Part shown: positions 21,135-31,332 of the stretch, piece after piece
How the letters are laid out: every line of letters begins with the position of its first letter
Numbering within the stretch: the first letter of the stretch is position 1
DNA from: Rebecca billardiae RCC1528
Taxonomy: Eukaryota > Haptophyta
NCBI GenBank assembly: GCA_965240325.2
Contig: OZ251224.1
Coordinates: 558,001-622,000 of the forward strand
Length of the DNA: 64,000 nucleotides
Direction: 5' to 3'
Made by a program: the position numbers and the translations under genes
The notes under the pieces: model-generated
What the model was told of the DNA's origin: nothing
Database searches by the model: none
Seen by the model: the letters and a program-made list of their open reading frames with translations, nothing else

Positions 21135-22577
21135 ATGACTGCGGCTGATGCGCAGCCCGCCCGGGCCGGCCTCCGGACCTGGGCGCTCGGAGTGGCCTGC
21201 TTCGCGGCCGGGGCGCTCTTCAACCGCGCATGTCAGCGCGCACACTCACCGGCCGGGCCCTTCGAGGCTGGGGGGCGATTTCTTCTCGAGGCCTCGCCAG
21301 CTGCGCCAACGGCGGACGCCAGCCCTCGCGACACCGTCTGCGGCGAGCACGGCATGCTCTGGGGCGGCGAGCGCGAGTGCACATGCCACGCATGCGCGCA
21401 GGGGTCGCACTGCGAGTCCACGAGTGCTGCGCGGCGCAGGGATGCCTCGTGCGTCATCGACGTGCGTGCCGGCCAACCTACGCTCTTTGAGGACTACTGG
21501 CTTCGCGCGCGCGCGCGGCGTACGTGCGTGTCCGCCGAGCACAGCCTCGAGTACGCGCTGAGCGGCGAGGCGATGCCTCGGCTGCTGGCTGCGATCAGGG
21601 CCGTCCACGCGCTCGTGGGGAACGCGCGGCTCGATGCAAACGTGAGCATCATCGTCGGCGTCGGCTCGCTGTCCCTGCTGCAGGCGGCCATGACCGCCAC
21701 CGCCACGTGGGCTGGCCCGGCAGCCGCAGGCCCGACGCACGTGTGGGCGCCGAGCCCATACCTGAGCTACATCGCAGATGCGTGCCGCTCGCATGGCCGC
21801 CTGCTCAACTGCTCGCGTCTCGGGCAGCGGGAGCCGCCCAGGCGCCAAGAGTTCGCCATGCCCGACGGGCGCTGGCTGCCGCTCGTCGAGGTCGTGACGA
21901 GCCCCAACAACCCGGATGGCCGGCTGCAGCGCTCTCGGCTGTCGGGACCGAACGTTGTTGTGCACGACCACGCCTACTACTGGCCGCACTTCACGCCGGT
22001 GGCCGAGCCCATCGTCGTCAGCCGCCCACAGCACGTCGCGCTCTTCACGATGTCCAAGCTCAGCGGGCACGCGAGCAGCCGCGTCGGGTGGGCGATCGTC
22101 CGCCGCGGCTCGATGCTCGAGAAGAGCCTGCGTGCATACGTCGCGCGCACCACTGTCGGCGTCCCGCGCGACGCGCAGCACCGCGCGGCGGCAGCGCTCG
22201 AGGAGATGGTCGCCGACGGCGGGCAGCTGCTGCGCTGGGCGCAGCAGGCGATGGCGGAGCGCTGGCGGGTGCTGGACGAGGTCTTCGCGCCGGGGGCGCC
22301 CGTGCCGAGCGCGGGGGGCGTGTTCAAGCTGCACGCACGTGAGCCGGCGCAGCGCGACCTCTTCCTGCGGAGGACGACCTCGCCGACACCGGCCTTTGTG
22401 TGGCTCGAGCGAGTGGATGGGGGGAGCGCGTTCAAGGCGCTCGCGAGCGTTGGCATCATCGCAAGAAGCGGCCGGGCCTATGGCGCCGGAGCAAACTTTG
22501 CGCGCCTGTCGCTGATCATGCGTGCTACGGAGTTCGAGCTGCTTGTGCAGAAGCTGCGCAACCTCGGTCACCAGTGA
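21135..22577 (+). CDS. Alliinase/TAA1-family PLP-dependent aminotransferase, membrane-anchored
   Basis: 480 residues from the first ATG in frame (21135), intronless. An N-terminal membrane anchor (about 14-32, TWALGVACFAAGALF) precedes a cysteine-rich EGF-like segment (about 69-93, CGEHGMLWGGERECTCHAC), as in the alliinase family. The aminotransferase fold follows: substrate/PLP motif TSPNNPDGRL (about 255-264), HDHAYYWPHF (277-286), and the PLP Schiff-base lysine in TMSKLSGHASSRVGWA (K308). These match tryptophan aminotransferases of the TAA1/TAR type, which make indole-3-pyruvate, and alliinases. Which reaction applies cannot be told from sequence; the retained TAA1-like motifs favour an aromatic aminotransferase. 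Such a protein would face the ER lumen or cell exterior. Confidence 0.86.
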   Translation: MTAADAQPARAGLRTWALGVACFAAGALFNRACQRAHSPAGPFEAGGRFLLEASPAAPTADASPRDTVCGEHGMLWGGERECTCHACAQGSHCESTSAARRRDASCVIDVRAGQPTLFEDYWLRARARRTCVSAEHSLEYALSGEAMPRLLAAIRAVHALVGNARLDANVSIIVGVGSLSLLQAAMTATATWAGPAAAGPTHVWAPSPYLSYIADACRSHGRLLNCSRLGQREPPRRQEFAMPDGRWLPLVEVVTSPNNPDGRLQRSRLSGPNVVVHDHAYYWPHFTPVAEPIVVSRPQHVALFTMSKLSGHASSRVGWAIVRRGSMLEKSLRAYVARTTVGVPRDAQHRAAAALEEMVADGGQLLRWAQQAMAERWRVLDEVFAPGAPVPSAGGVFKLHAREPAQRDLFLRRTTSPTPAFVWLERVDGGSAFKALASVGIIARSGRAYGAGANFARLSLIMRATEFELLVQKLRNLGHQ

Positions 22578-23424
22578 GTCCTGGTGTCACCACTGACCAG
22601 CGTCGTCCGGCCGTCGGTGCGAACTGCGAACAGCGGGCCGACTGCTTCACTCATCACTGCTGATGCTGACATGCTCCGTTGCACGCCTTTGTTATTAATT
22701 GTTTTATTGTACGTAGCTAATCACTGAGCGCAGAACTAATATGATAAATTATATAAATAGTGATGATAATGTCTTGATAACGGTGAGACTAATCGGGCCG
22801 GCGGGCGCAACTCCGAGTCAAGTCGGGACCATCAGGAACGGTGGACATGCCAGGCCGATGGCCGCCCCGGCACCCGTCGGCGTCGCGTGACTTCATTCAG
22901 CCGAGCTGCTAGGAACGAGCAGCTTACCGTCCGGTACAAACTAGCTTACAGGTCAGTACTGGTAGTCTTAGCAGCCACTGAGACTTCAACTACGGCCCCG
23001 AACGGGATCTCAGACACTCATTCACTCATATGTAATTGTCGACTTCAATTCTTGAAGATTTTCACTCTGAGACTGAAATGCGGCTATCGTCCTCAGCGCC
23101 AGCAGTCTCATCCAAAGGGCCCGCCTGTGGCCGGCGTCCGACACGCCCGACACGCCACGCGCACGGTCCCGGTCCCAGGCCCGCCGGCAGGCCGGCAGCG
23201 ATACTGTGACTGACACACGATCCGGTCAGCACTGTCTTCAGGATCAGGAATGGGGAACGGCTGCACACCGATGGCATCGGGCAGCCAACTGCGCACGTGT
23301 TGCGGCTTGCCACGCCAGGAGACGCGCTGCTTCCGCGTGAAACCTCAGGCCCCCGCAACGCACTGGCGGCAGACTCGCACGGCCTGATGCGCAGATGGTC
23401 CGCAAGCCCTGCGCTCGCGTCAGC
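22578..23424. other. Intergenic, tail-to-tail spacer
   Basis: Between the 3' ends of the aminotransferase and RPL23. AT-rich at 22690-22790, then mixed composition. Nothing recognisable seen. Confidence 0.6.
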
Positions 23425-24162
23425 TCAGACCACGGTGCCAGCAGCGCTCGCGATACGCGGCCAGATGTCGGCGCACTCCTTCGCGACCGGGCCCGTGATG
23501 GCGGAGCCCTTCATGTCACCCTTCACGTTCACGATGACGCCAGCATTGTCTGCGGGCAAGACAGTCGCGGCAGCGCGGCGGAGAGATCAGCGCAGGTGAT
23601 CGAGCAAAGCGTGCAGCGCTTGCGCCGGGTAGGCGCGGGCACGCGCGCACCTTCGAAGTACAAGAAGGTGCCATCGTGCCGCCTCCACGTCTTGCGCTGG
23701 CGCACGACGATGGCAGGCATCACTGCGCGCGGCGGAGACCAACCGACGCGAGAGCGTGGCATAGGGTGCATGGTGTGAGCTCACAGCGAGGCTAGGCACA
23801 GACACAAGCCCCCGCGGTGTGTGGGCGCAGACGCACCCTTTTTCCGGAGCTCGGGCTTGCCCTTCTTCACCGTGGCCATCACCATGTCACCCAGGGTCGC
23901 CTTCGGCAGGCGGTTCAGCCGGGCGCCGATGCCCTTCACCGAGATGATGTAAAGGTTCTTCGCGCCAGTGTTGTCGGCGCAGTTCATGACCGCCGCGACG
24001 TTCAGACCGAGCGTCGTGCGGAACTTGTTCGGCACGGAGCCGGCGCGACCTGCGCGACCGGGCGCAACGCGCACGAAAGAGCCGCGCCGCGTGAGCCATC
24101 GCCCGTCCGCGTGCGCGCCGCGCCGCGCCCGCGCTGGCGAGGCACTCACCGCGCTTGGACAT
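23425..24162 (-). CDS. RPL23: Cytosolic 60S ribosomal protein L23 (uL14)
   Basis: Four exons, 24162-24150, 24049-23837, 23722-23651 and 23549-23425, join to exactly 140 residues, the usual eukaryotic length. Introns are 24050-24149 (donor GTGAGT), 23723-23836 and 23550-23650 (both GTGCG donors). Diagnostic stretches include [61 protein letters not shown] and [20 protein letters not shown]. uL14 lies at the subunit interface near the sarcin-ricin loop and binds eIF6. Exon 1 codes only four and a third codons, which is typical of ribosomal genes. The left arm of the 24265-26412 inverted repeat starts about 100 bp upstream of the start codon, so the promoter probably lies inside the repeat. Confidence 0.97.
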
Positions 24163-24610
24163 GCTGGCAGACTACGTCGACACGGGCGAGCGAACCCAGT
24201 CCGGTGCCTTGCCCAAGCCGGACACCTTCCAGCCGAGCCGGGCGAGCCCGGACTCGCTCAACAAAGACATCGGGTGGGCCGATCAAAGGAATGAAAGAGA
24301 GATAGGACGGCAACTCCAGTGACCGAGGTCATGCGAAAGACGCCATCGTGCGGGGGGCCGCAGCCCGCTGAGCCGAGGCGCAAGCCGGGGCCGCACCCTC
24401 CCTCCTGCTCCCGGGCGCCGCTCCGCCACGGGCGTGCACGCCGCGAGTTCGACGCGCGCGGCGCTGCCATGCTGCCGACGCTTCGACCGGATCGTCGACC
24501 GGCTGCCGCCGCGCCCGCGCCCGCCGCCGAGCCCACCGGGTGCGCCACGCGCTGCGCGGCATGCGCGGGCGCCGAACTGACCGGCGCCGCCGCGAGCGCC
24601 CGCACGAGGG

Positions 24611-25110
24611 GCGAGAGAGTGGCAATTTCGCGGGTGTTAAGGTTTGAATGTGGGGTTGGGCCAATCCAGCTCCCATACAGACCTTAACACCCGCGAAAAT
24701 GTCCCCAGACCGTGCGCTCACGACGCGCGTATGCTACCTGCCTGGGTGCAATGAAGCTGGTTGTGCACCTCTGCGAGCGCCGTCGCCCAAGTCGAGAGAG
24801 CGGATATTTCGCGGGTGTCTTTGTTTGGGCAGTGCCCCGTGTTACTACTCTCGGCATGCACGCCCAAAGACCCGCGTTCTAGACCACAGGGCGCGAGCAG
24901 ACCACGACGCGCACACGCTGCGCGCCTTGGCACAATGCACCTGGCCATGCGACGCCCGTGCGAGCGTCGTCCGAGGCGAGAGAGGGGGCGATTCGCGGGT
25001 GTCTTTGCTTCTTTGGAGGGTTGTGCCCATGCCCTTGGCACGCAGACCTTAACACCCGCGGTTTGTCCGAAGACCGCGCGCTCACGACAGCGCGCGCGCG
25101 CTGCGCGTCG
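24611..25110. repeat. About 182-bp hairpin-bearing tandem repeats, left arm
   Basis: Three successive degenerate units start at GAGAGAG 24613, 24795 and 24978. Each contains a 67-73 bp inverted-repeat core: 24626-24698, 24810-24876 and 24994-25060. The core ends read CGCGGGTGT...(TAAGG or CTTTG) and the reverse ...ACCCGCG. The first core has 21-bp ends with one mismatch. Between cores the units share GACC(G/A)..CGCTCACGACGCGC..TGC-type sequence and a GCGAGCGTCG..CGAGAGAG tail. Confidence 0.85.
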
Positions 25111-25565
25111 TAGTCAAGCGAATGCAGACTGCCTAGCCCCAACCAGCGTTCGGCACTGGCGGATATCGACGACGATGCTGAGTCGCGGTCGGACAGAGAC
25201 GATGGCAGTCACCTGGGTCAGATTGCAGCCTCTAGAGTCGGCACATACAACAGAGGCTTCGGACTAGGTGCTAGGCAGCGTGCGCAACGATGATGTTCGG
25301 TCTATGAAGTGAGATCGCGCCTAGCGACTACTGTCCCGCCCGTGATGATAATACCCTGGGCCACTCGGTTGCATCATGCCATTCATGGCATCGCGGTGGA
25401 TATGAATGGCACGCGCATGATGTCTCCGGCAGGTTTCCTTGAAGATGATACGAGCATCTGCCTGCGTTGGGCGACGCTCTCTAGGCTCTAGCGCGTTCAA
25501 GGATGGCGCAGTTGCTGTTGGCAGTGCTTGCAGCTAGCCGAGTCCTCCACGACGCGCAGCGCGCG

Positions 25566-26066
25566 CACGCTGTCGTGAGCGCGCGCTGTCGTGAGCGCGC
25601 GGTCTTCGGACAAACCGCGGGTGTTAAGGTCTGCGTGCCAAGGGCATGGGCACAACCCTCCAAAGAAGCAAAGACACCCGCGAATCGCCCCCTCTCTCGC
25701 CTCGGACGACGCTCGCACGGGCGTCGCATGGCCAGGTGCATTGTGCCAAGGCGCGCAGCGTGTGCGCGTCGTGGTCTGCTCGCGCCCTGTGGTCTAGAAC
25801 GCGGGTCTTTGGGCGTGTATGCCGAGAGTAGTAACACGGGGCACTGCCCAAACAAAGACACCCGCGAAATATCCGCTCTCTCGACTTGGGCGACGGCGCT
25901 CGCAGAGGTGCACAACCAGCTTCATTGCACCCAGGCAGGTAGCATACGCGCGTCGTGAGCGCACGGTCTGGGGACATTTTCGCGGGTGTTAAGGTCTGTA
26001 TGGGAGCTGGATTGGCCCAACCCCACATTCAAACCTTAACACCCGCGAAATTGCCACTCTCTCGCC
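25566..26066. repeat. Mirror set of the hairpin-bearing repeats, right arm
   Basis: Reverse-complement copies of the three cores lie at 25616-25682, 25800-25866 and 25978-26050, following the 50676-x pairing. With the left arm this gives six hairpin cores within 1.5 kb. Confidence 0.85.
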
Positions 26067-26412
26067 CCTCGTGCGGGCGCTCGCGGCGGCGCCGGTCAGT
26101 TCGGCGCCCGCGCATGCCGCGCAGCGCGTGGCGCACCCGGTGGGCTCGGCGGCGGGCGCGGGCGCGGCGGCAGCCGGTCGACGATCCGGTCGAAGCGTCG
26201 GCAGCATGGCAGCGCCGCGCGCGTCGAACTCGCGGCGTGCACGCCCGTGGCGGAGCGGCGCCCGGGAGCAGGAGGGAGGGTGCGGCCCCGGCTTGCGCCT
26301 CGGCTCAGCGGGCTGCGGCCCCCCGCACGATGGCGTCTTTCGCATGACCTCTGCCCGCGCCGCACTGGGAGTTGCCGTCCTATCTCTTTCATTCCTTTGG
26401 GCCGATGCCCCG

Positions 26413-27129
26413 ATGGCCGTGCAAAAGCTCACCGCGATAGCTGCGCCACCCCTCACTCCGCGTCACGCTTTTCATCCCGTCGCCCCATCCGTGCCAGGGA
26501 GCAGCGTGTAGTGCACGCCCCCGTAGCATCGAGGTGGCACCCCAACAAGCGACCTGCCCGGGATCACTCGAGCGATGCGCCTCACACTCGCCGACCTGCC
26601 GCCAGCCGCGGCCCGTGGTGACTGGTGTCTGGTGGCCGCTGTGTAAGCAAGACTAAAGACACGCTGAATGGGCGGTACAGGTACATCCGGCACGGACTGA
26701 TACGCAGCCCCGGGTGTGCTAGAGTCTTTTTGACTCCGCAACACGGCGAGGCGCGCACTTCATGCCGCCGGATCAGACCGGGCCGCCGCGCCGCCGTGAC
26801 CGTGACCGGCTGAGGCTGACGCGGCGGGCCTGACCGAACCGCGGCCCGCGCGTTGAACTAGACTCGTCAGACTGATCAGTAAGGGTCCTACAGACCCCCG
26901 GTAGCAAGTCGACTTTTGACGGCACGGTCTCCAATGAGGACCGACCGACCGACCCGTGACGACACGCGGTCTTGGCTGACACTCGGACGCAGACCGGGTC
27001 CAGATGCCTTGGAGCAGCCCCGAGCGGACGAGCCCGGCGCCGCCGGCATCAGATGGCGGCGTCCAAGCGCTGCGACTCGCCGGGAGATAGGGCGGGAGAT
27101 AGGGCGCGGACTCAGCCCCGGCGGCGTCG
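26413..27129. other. Spacer between the inverted repeat and the E-Syt-like gene
   Basis: Mixed composition, no gene recognised. Open frames here are short or shadows of the downstream gene. Confidence 0.55.
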
Positions 27130-29203
27130 TCATTGCGCGGCCTGGGGGCCCGTCGTGGCCGGGCTCTGGCCCGGGCGGCTGGAGCCGCTGCGTCGCGTGG
27201 CCTTGCTCGCGCTCGGCGTCGGCGTCGGCTTCAGCGGCGATGGCGGCACGATCTTCGCGTCGGGCGGGAGCGACGAGGTGAGGCCCACGTCGTCGCACAG
27301 CCGGCGCCAGTGGATGGTGAGCGAGACCTCGCCCTGGCTCACCTCCTGCAGCTTGTACGTCTGCTGCGTCTTGGGCACGCGCGAGAGCTCGGAGAGCGGC
27401 AGCGTGAGCGAGCCGAGCGGGTCGTCGTCGCCCACCATGTCGCGGTCGAAGAGGCGCAGCGTCAGCTTGTCCAGCGCCGCGTCGCGCACGGCGAAGCGGA
27501 ACTTCTCCTCCCAGCGCGGCTCGGTCGTGCGCGTCATCACCTTGCTGCGCTGCTTCGCGTCGCCCACCGAGAGCTTGGCGTATGGGTCGCTGGTGCCGCC
27601 GTAGTCGAGCGCGAGCAGCTCGGACGCGGAGTGCAGCTCGACGATCAGCAGGCCGACCGCTGGCGGCACCGGCCTGCCCACGCGCAGCGAGGCGCGCGCG
27701 AGGCGCAGCTCCTCGTCGTCGAACGCGGCCGCGGCGGGCGTGATGTCGTTCTCGTCCTCGGGCGGCGGCGCGAGCGGGTCCTTCGGGAACGGGCGCCACT
27801 GCGCGCGCACGTGCAGCTGCATGCCCGCCGCGCCACCCTGCAGGCTGAGCCGCGTGTCGAGGAAGCCGCGCGCCGAGCGCACCACGTCGCGCACGTCCAG
27901 GTTGCACGTGCCTGCGGGCGCGGCCGCGCGCGCGGGAGGGCGGGCGCGACTCGCGCGGCGCGTCGGTGCGTCGCGCGCCCACACAGCGCGCGCGCGCTGG
28001 GCCGCGCGCGCGCTTGGCGCTCGGTTGGCGCGCACCGAGGATGGCGTTGTTGATCTGATCGTCCCACACCTTGAGGCCCACCACGTCCGAGTCCGGGTGG
28101 TCGACGATCAAGTCGAGCACGTGCGCCCACGCGCACGGCGGCGCGGTCGAGCGGAGCGTGGGCGTGTGCTGGTCGGCGCCGCGCAGCTGCGCGCTGACGA
28201 ACGGCTTGATCGAGCTCACCGCCGCGACGGCCGACATCAGCCCCCCGTACACGTCCCCAATCGAGGAGGGCGCGTGCGCGAGCGACGAGCCGAGCGGCGG
28301 CCGCTTCAGCCCGCTCGCGCCGACGATCTCGAGCTCGAGCACGCCGGCGATGCCCATGGTGAGCGCGTAGTCCGTGTCCATCTCGCAGTCGAGGATGCGC
28401 ACGGGCAGAAAGTTGGGCCAGGTGAAGTACGAGCCGAGCGACCAGCAGATGATGGACTGCAGGCTCTCGGACACGCCCGGCACGCTCATGATGTCAAACG
28501 CGTTCGTCGCGACGGCGAGGCGCACGTCGACGAGGGGCTGCTTGACGAAGCCGATCGAGAGGCCTCCGAAGCACGGCCAGTCCACCACGAGCGGCGCGAA
28601 CACGAGGCGCAGCGTGCCGACCAGCTGCAGCTCGCTCAGCATCACCGGCACGTGCGCGACCGTGTTGAGCCCCACGTCGAGCAGGATGTCCGGCCGGCCG
28701 GCGAGACGCACGTCGAGGTCGAGCACGATCTCGGCGTGCGAGCCGCGCCCGTGGCAGCGCACGCCGGTGACCTGTATCGGCGTGCCGCCCAGCGAGAAGC
28801 GGTCGAACGCGAGCTTCTTGATCGGCGTGCCCTTCACCAGCCGCGCAAAGATCGGGTTGAGGCACCAGATCATCGTGTCCTCGGTCGCGGCGTTCAGGTA
28901 CGGCCAGTACTTCTTGAGGAAGGTGTTCAGCCAGTCCGCGCGCTCCGTGTCCGGGAACGTCACCCACGACGGGAGCACGTCGAGGATGTTCTGCGGCAGC
29001 GAGGCCATCAGCTGGTCGGCCGTGCCCGTCGCGTTCAGCAGGTTCGCCTTGAGCATGCGCTGGCGCTGGCGCGATTCGTACGCGGTGACGAGGACGACCA
29101 CGAGGAGCGCGACGATCACGCTCAGGCGCGGGTCCAGGTCCGCCGCGCCCAGGCAGTACACGCTGCCCACGAGAAAGGCCGCCTCCCAGATGCGCGCCAG
29201 CAT
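27130..29203 (-). CDS. Extended synaptotagmin/plant SYT-like protein (TM, SMP, two C2 domains)
   Basis: Two exons, 29203-28036 and 27911-27130, with a GT-AG intron at 27912-28035 (phase 1, rejoining AILG-TCNLDV), encode 649 residues. Order: N-terminal hydrophobic hairpin (about 8-42, VGSVYCLGAADLDPRLSV..), SMP lipid-transfer domain (about 80-270; ERADWLNTFLKKYWPYLN and LGGTPIQVTGVR are typical), a first C2 (about 280-430) and a second C2 (about 475-590) with calcium-ligand loops DYGGTSDPYAKL and FDRDMVGDDD. Such proteins anchor in the ER and tether and transfer lipids at ER-plasma-membrane contacts. The first C2 lacks several of the usual aspartates. The tail is basic and Ser/Pro-rich. Confidence 0.92.
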
Positions 29204-29676
29204 CGTTGCGGCGCGCGTACCGACGGCGCGGCGTGTGCGGCTCGGCGTGCAGCGCGCGGTCCCAGCCTCGCAGGTCTCGGATCTCAATCTCAAGTCCGGA
29301 GATCGCAGCCGTCCGTCCGGACCGCGCTGTAAGTACTAAGAGCCGCCCTGTGCGGACTCCAAAGTTGCACTTTCATGACAGTGGGCGCGCTGTGAGTCTG
29401 TGACCCTGCGTGCATATCCACGGGGGGACGTTCGGGGCGATCCTCGGCCATGGTGAGCAAAGCCGTGATCAAGCCGCGGCCAACCGTTGCCGGTTGCGGC
29501 GGGCGTGCTGAATCTGATTCGAAGTGTGCATGCGTATTCTGCGCGCGCACTGCCGACAGCCGCGCGCTGGAGCGCCCCCCGAGACGTGCGGGTACTGCGG
29601 CGACGCGGTGCGTTGCGCTTGTGCGAGCACGGCTTTCACAAGTGATGTGATCTTGGCTGAGAGCTGGGCACTTGAC
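29204..29676. other. Spacer between two same-strand genes
   Basis: Lies upstream of the E-Syt start and downstream of the CRAL-TRIO stop. Moderate GC, no gene recognised. One of the few places where neighbouring genes are not alternating in strand. Confidence 0.55.
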
Positions 29677-30754
29677 CTACGCGGCGGCGGCATGCGCGCG
29701 AGGCGCGTGCTGCGGAGACGCGCGCGGCACGCGGCACTGCTTGGGTGCCGGCTCGCGCTTCGTGACGTCGCGCATCATCGCGGCGCTCGACGTGCCGCCA
29801 TACTCCTTCGGGATCTCCGACGGCTCGATCAGCTCGAGAAGCGCCGCCTTGCTCGCGCGCTGCGACGAGCACACCGAGACCTTGGCCAGCATGCCTGCGG
29901 ACATGAAGGGCGAGACGAGCGCGTAGCACGCCGCAAACACGAACGGCGCGTTGATGATCAGCACGCGCCCGACGCGCGCGGCGAAGAGCTCGGTGTCGAG
30001 GTACATGATCTCCTCGCAGAAGTCACGCGTGGCACGGTTCATAAGACCCATGGAGAAGCCGCTCATGTCGATCACCTGCAAGGGGCGAGGGCGGTGCACG
30101 GTTGAGCAGCCCGCGTGCATCACGACCGTCCGCGTGCCGTCGTCGAGAGTGACCCACCCAACTTCAGACTGCAACATTAGGTCCCAGGGTGATGCTCAGG
30201 TCCCCGGGGGTGTTGGGCCTGGGCGGTGCGAGCGCGTGTGGCGCTCGCGAGCAGCGCACCAGCGTGAACCAGGCGAAGCTCTCGCGACTCGCAGCCGACA
30301 CTTCGCGCATGCGGGCGCACATCTGCTCGCGGTCCCACAGGTGGAACGCGCGCAGCTCGTCCCTGGACATGTGCTTGCACACAGAGCCAATGTCGAACGC
30401 GCCGAGCTTCGTCCAGCCGACAGGGCGGCCGGTGCGGTCGACACCGCCGTGCCACGTGGGGTAGTAGTACTGGATCACCTCCGACTGGCAGCCAGTCACG
30501 TCCGAGACCGCGCTGTCCGCGAGCACGTCGACCTGGTACTTGTCGCGGTGCGCGAGATGCTCGGCGAGCATCTCGGACGCCCCGGCCACGCTGTTGCCGC
30601 GCGCGCGGAGAAAGAGGAGAAGAAGGGCGTCCTCGTCCTCGGCAGGCTTAAGGGCGGCCTTGCCGAGGCCCTCATACTTGCCTTGCGCGCGCACCATGTC
30701 GGCGAGCGCTGCGAGCGCCTTCCGCTCCTCGGCCGTGACGTGCTGCGACACCAT
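29677..30754 (-). CDS. CRAL-TRIO (Sec14-like) lipid-binding protein
   Basis: Exons 30754-30260 and 30075-29677 joined phase 0 over a GT-AG intron (30076-30259) give 297 residues from the first ATG in frame. The N-terminal CRAL-TRIO-N helices include DALLLLFLRARGNSVAGASE. The lipid-binding domain contains YPTWHGGVDRTGRPVGW, the intron-spanning FAWFTL-VIDMSGFSMG, FARVLIIN-like VGRVLIINAPFVFAACYALV, and the closing SEIPKEYGG. Sec14-like proteins exchange phosphatidylinositol, phosphatidylcholine or other lipids between membranes. It lies next to the lipid-transfer E-Syt-like gene on the same strand, but the 470-bp gap and separate starts argue against cotranscription. Confidence 0.9.
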
Positions 30755-31332
30755 GGCGCCGGCGTGGACGGCTTTGCGGAGCCAAGGCGTGGCAGCAGTC
30801 GCGCCAACCACATGGTGCCGCAGCAGTCCTGCCGGTGCGGGCGACCGGAGTCCGGACCACGCCAGCTGAAAACTTATTGGCCGCGAGCCAGTCCTATCAC
30901 TATGGCCAGCTGCCCAGCGGACTCACCGAAGTGGTCTCGCCTGCACGGGCACGGGGACTCGCGCCCGAGAGGCGAGAGTGTCGTGCCGGTGCCCGGCCGC
31001 GCGCCCCGGGTGGCAACAGCCCGGTGCCATTAGATTAGTCATTAGTGATTAGACCGCCGCGGCTGGCAGAATCACGGCTTGGACTGGCGCCGCGGAGCCG
31101 CGCCGGACAGCGCTACGACGAATGAGCCAGGAAGCCGGACACGCCTGCAGCGAGACTGGCCAGTCGTCTGTGGGCAGGCAAGGGCAGGTTACGCCGCCAC
31201 GGAGGCGCCACCACGCCGCGGGCGGTGGACGCACCACCTACAGGGCGGGCGGCCGGCACGCCCAGAGCTGAGCCGCATCGGGCGCGCTGCTCCGGACACC
31301 GGCAGGCACAGCTCGGCCCATGTGCGCCGCGC
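30755..31332. other. Spacer, no gene recognised
   Basis: Upstream of the CRAL-TRIO start. GC-rich open frames extend upstream to 30811 only from non-ATG codons. The rest shows nothing identifiable. Confidence 0.5.

Larger units (their letters stand above)
24265..26412. repeat. Long inverted repeat, arms about 845-865 bp with about 440-bp spacer
   Basis: Left arm about 24265-25110 and right arm about 25550-26412 are reverse complements. For most of the length position x pairs with 50676-x, and the translated frames of the two arms differ by about one residue in 260. Small indels occur near the outer ends (24322-24330 against 26346-26362) and at the inner end, where the right arm has an extra about 16-bp copy of GCGCGCTCACGACAGC. 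The spacer 25111-25549 is unique. No transposase is encoded. It behaves like a foldback element or an inverted segmental duplication. Confidence 0.95.

Noticed and set aside
25309-25491. 60-codon frame in the inverted-repeat spacer, considered as a retroelement fragment
   Set aside because: Starts at a non-ATG codon and shows no reverse-transcriptase or integrase motif.
24611-26066. Repeats at about 182 bp considered as a CRISPR-like or centromeric satellite
   Set aside because: Units are too few and diverged, the hairpins are at 70 bp scale, and the genome is eukaryotic.
24319-26511. Apparent pairs of identical 130-155 residue proteins in the inverted repeat
   Set aside because: They are the same DNA read from both arms; no recognisable domain, frames cross the hairpin repeats, and no splice or start context supports them.
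30755-30811. Upstream extension of the CRAL-TRIO protein
   Set aside because: The frame is open but begins at GTG; the ATG at 30754 gives a complete domain.
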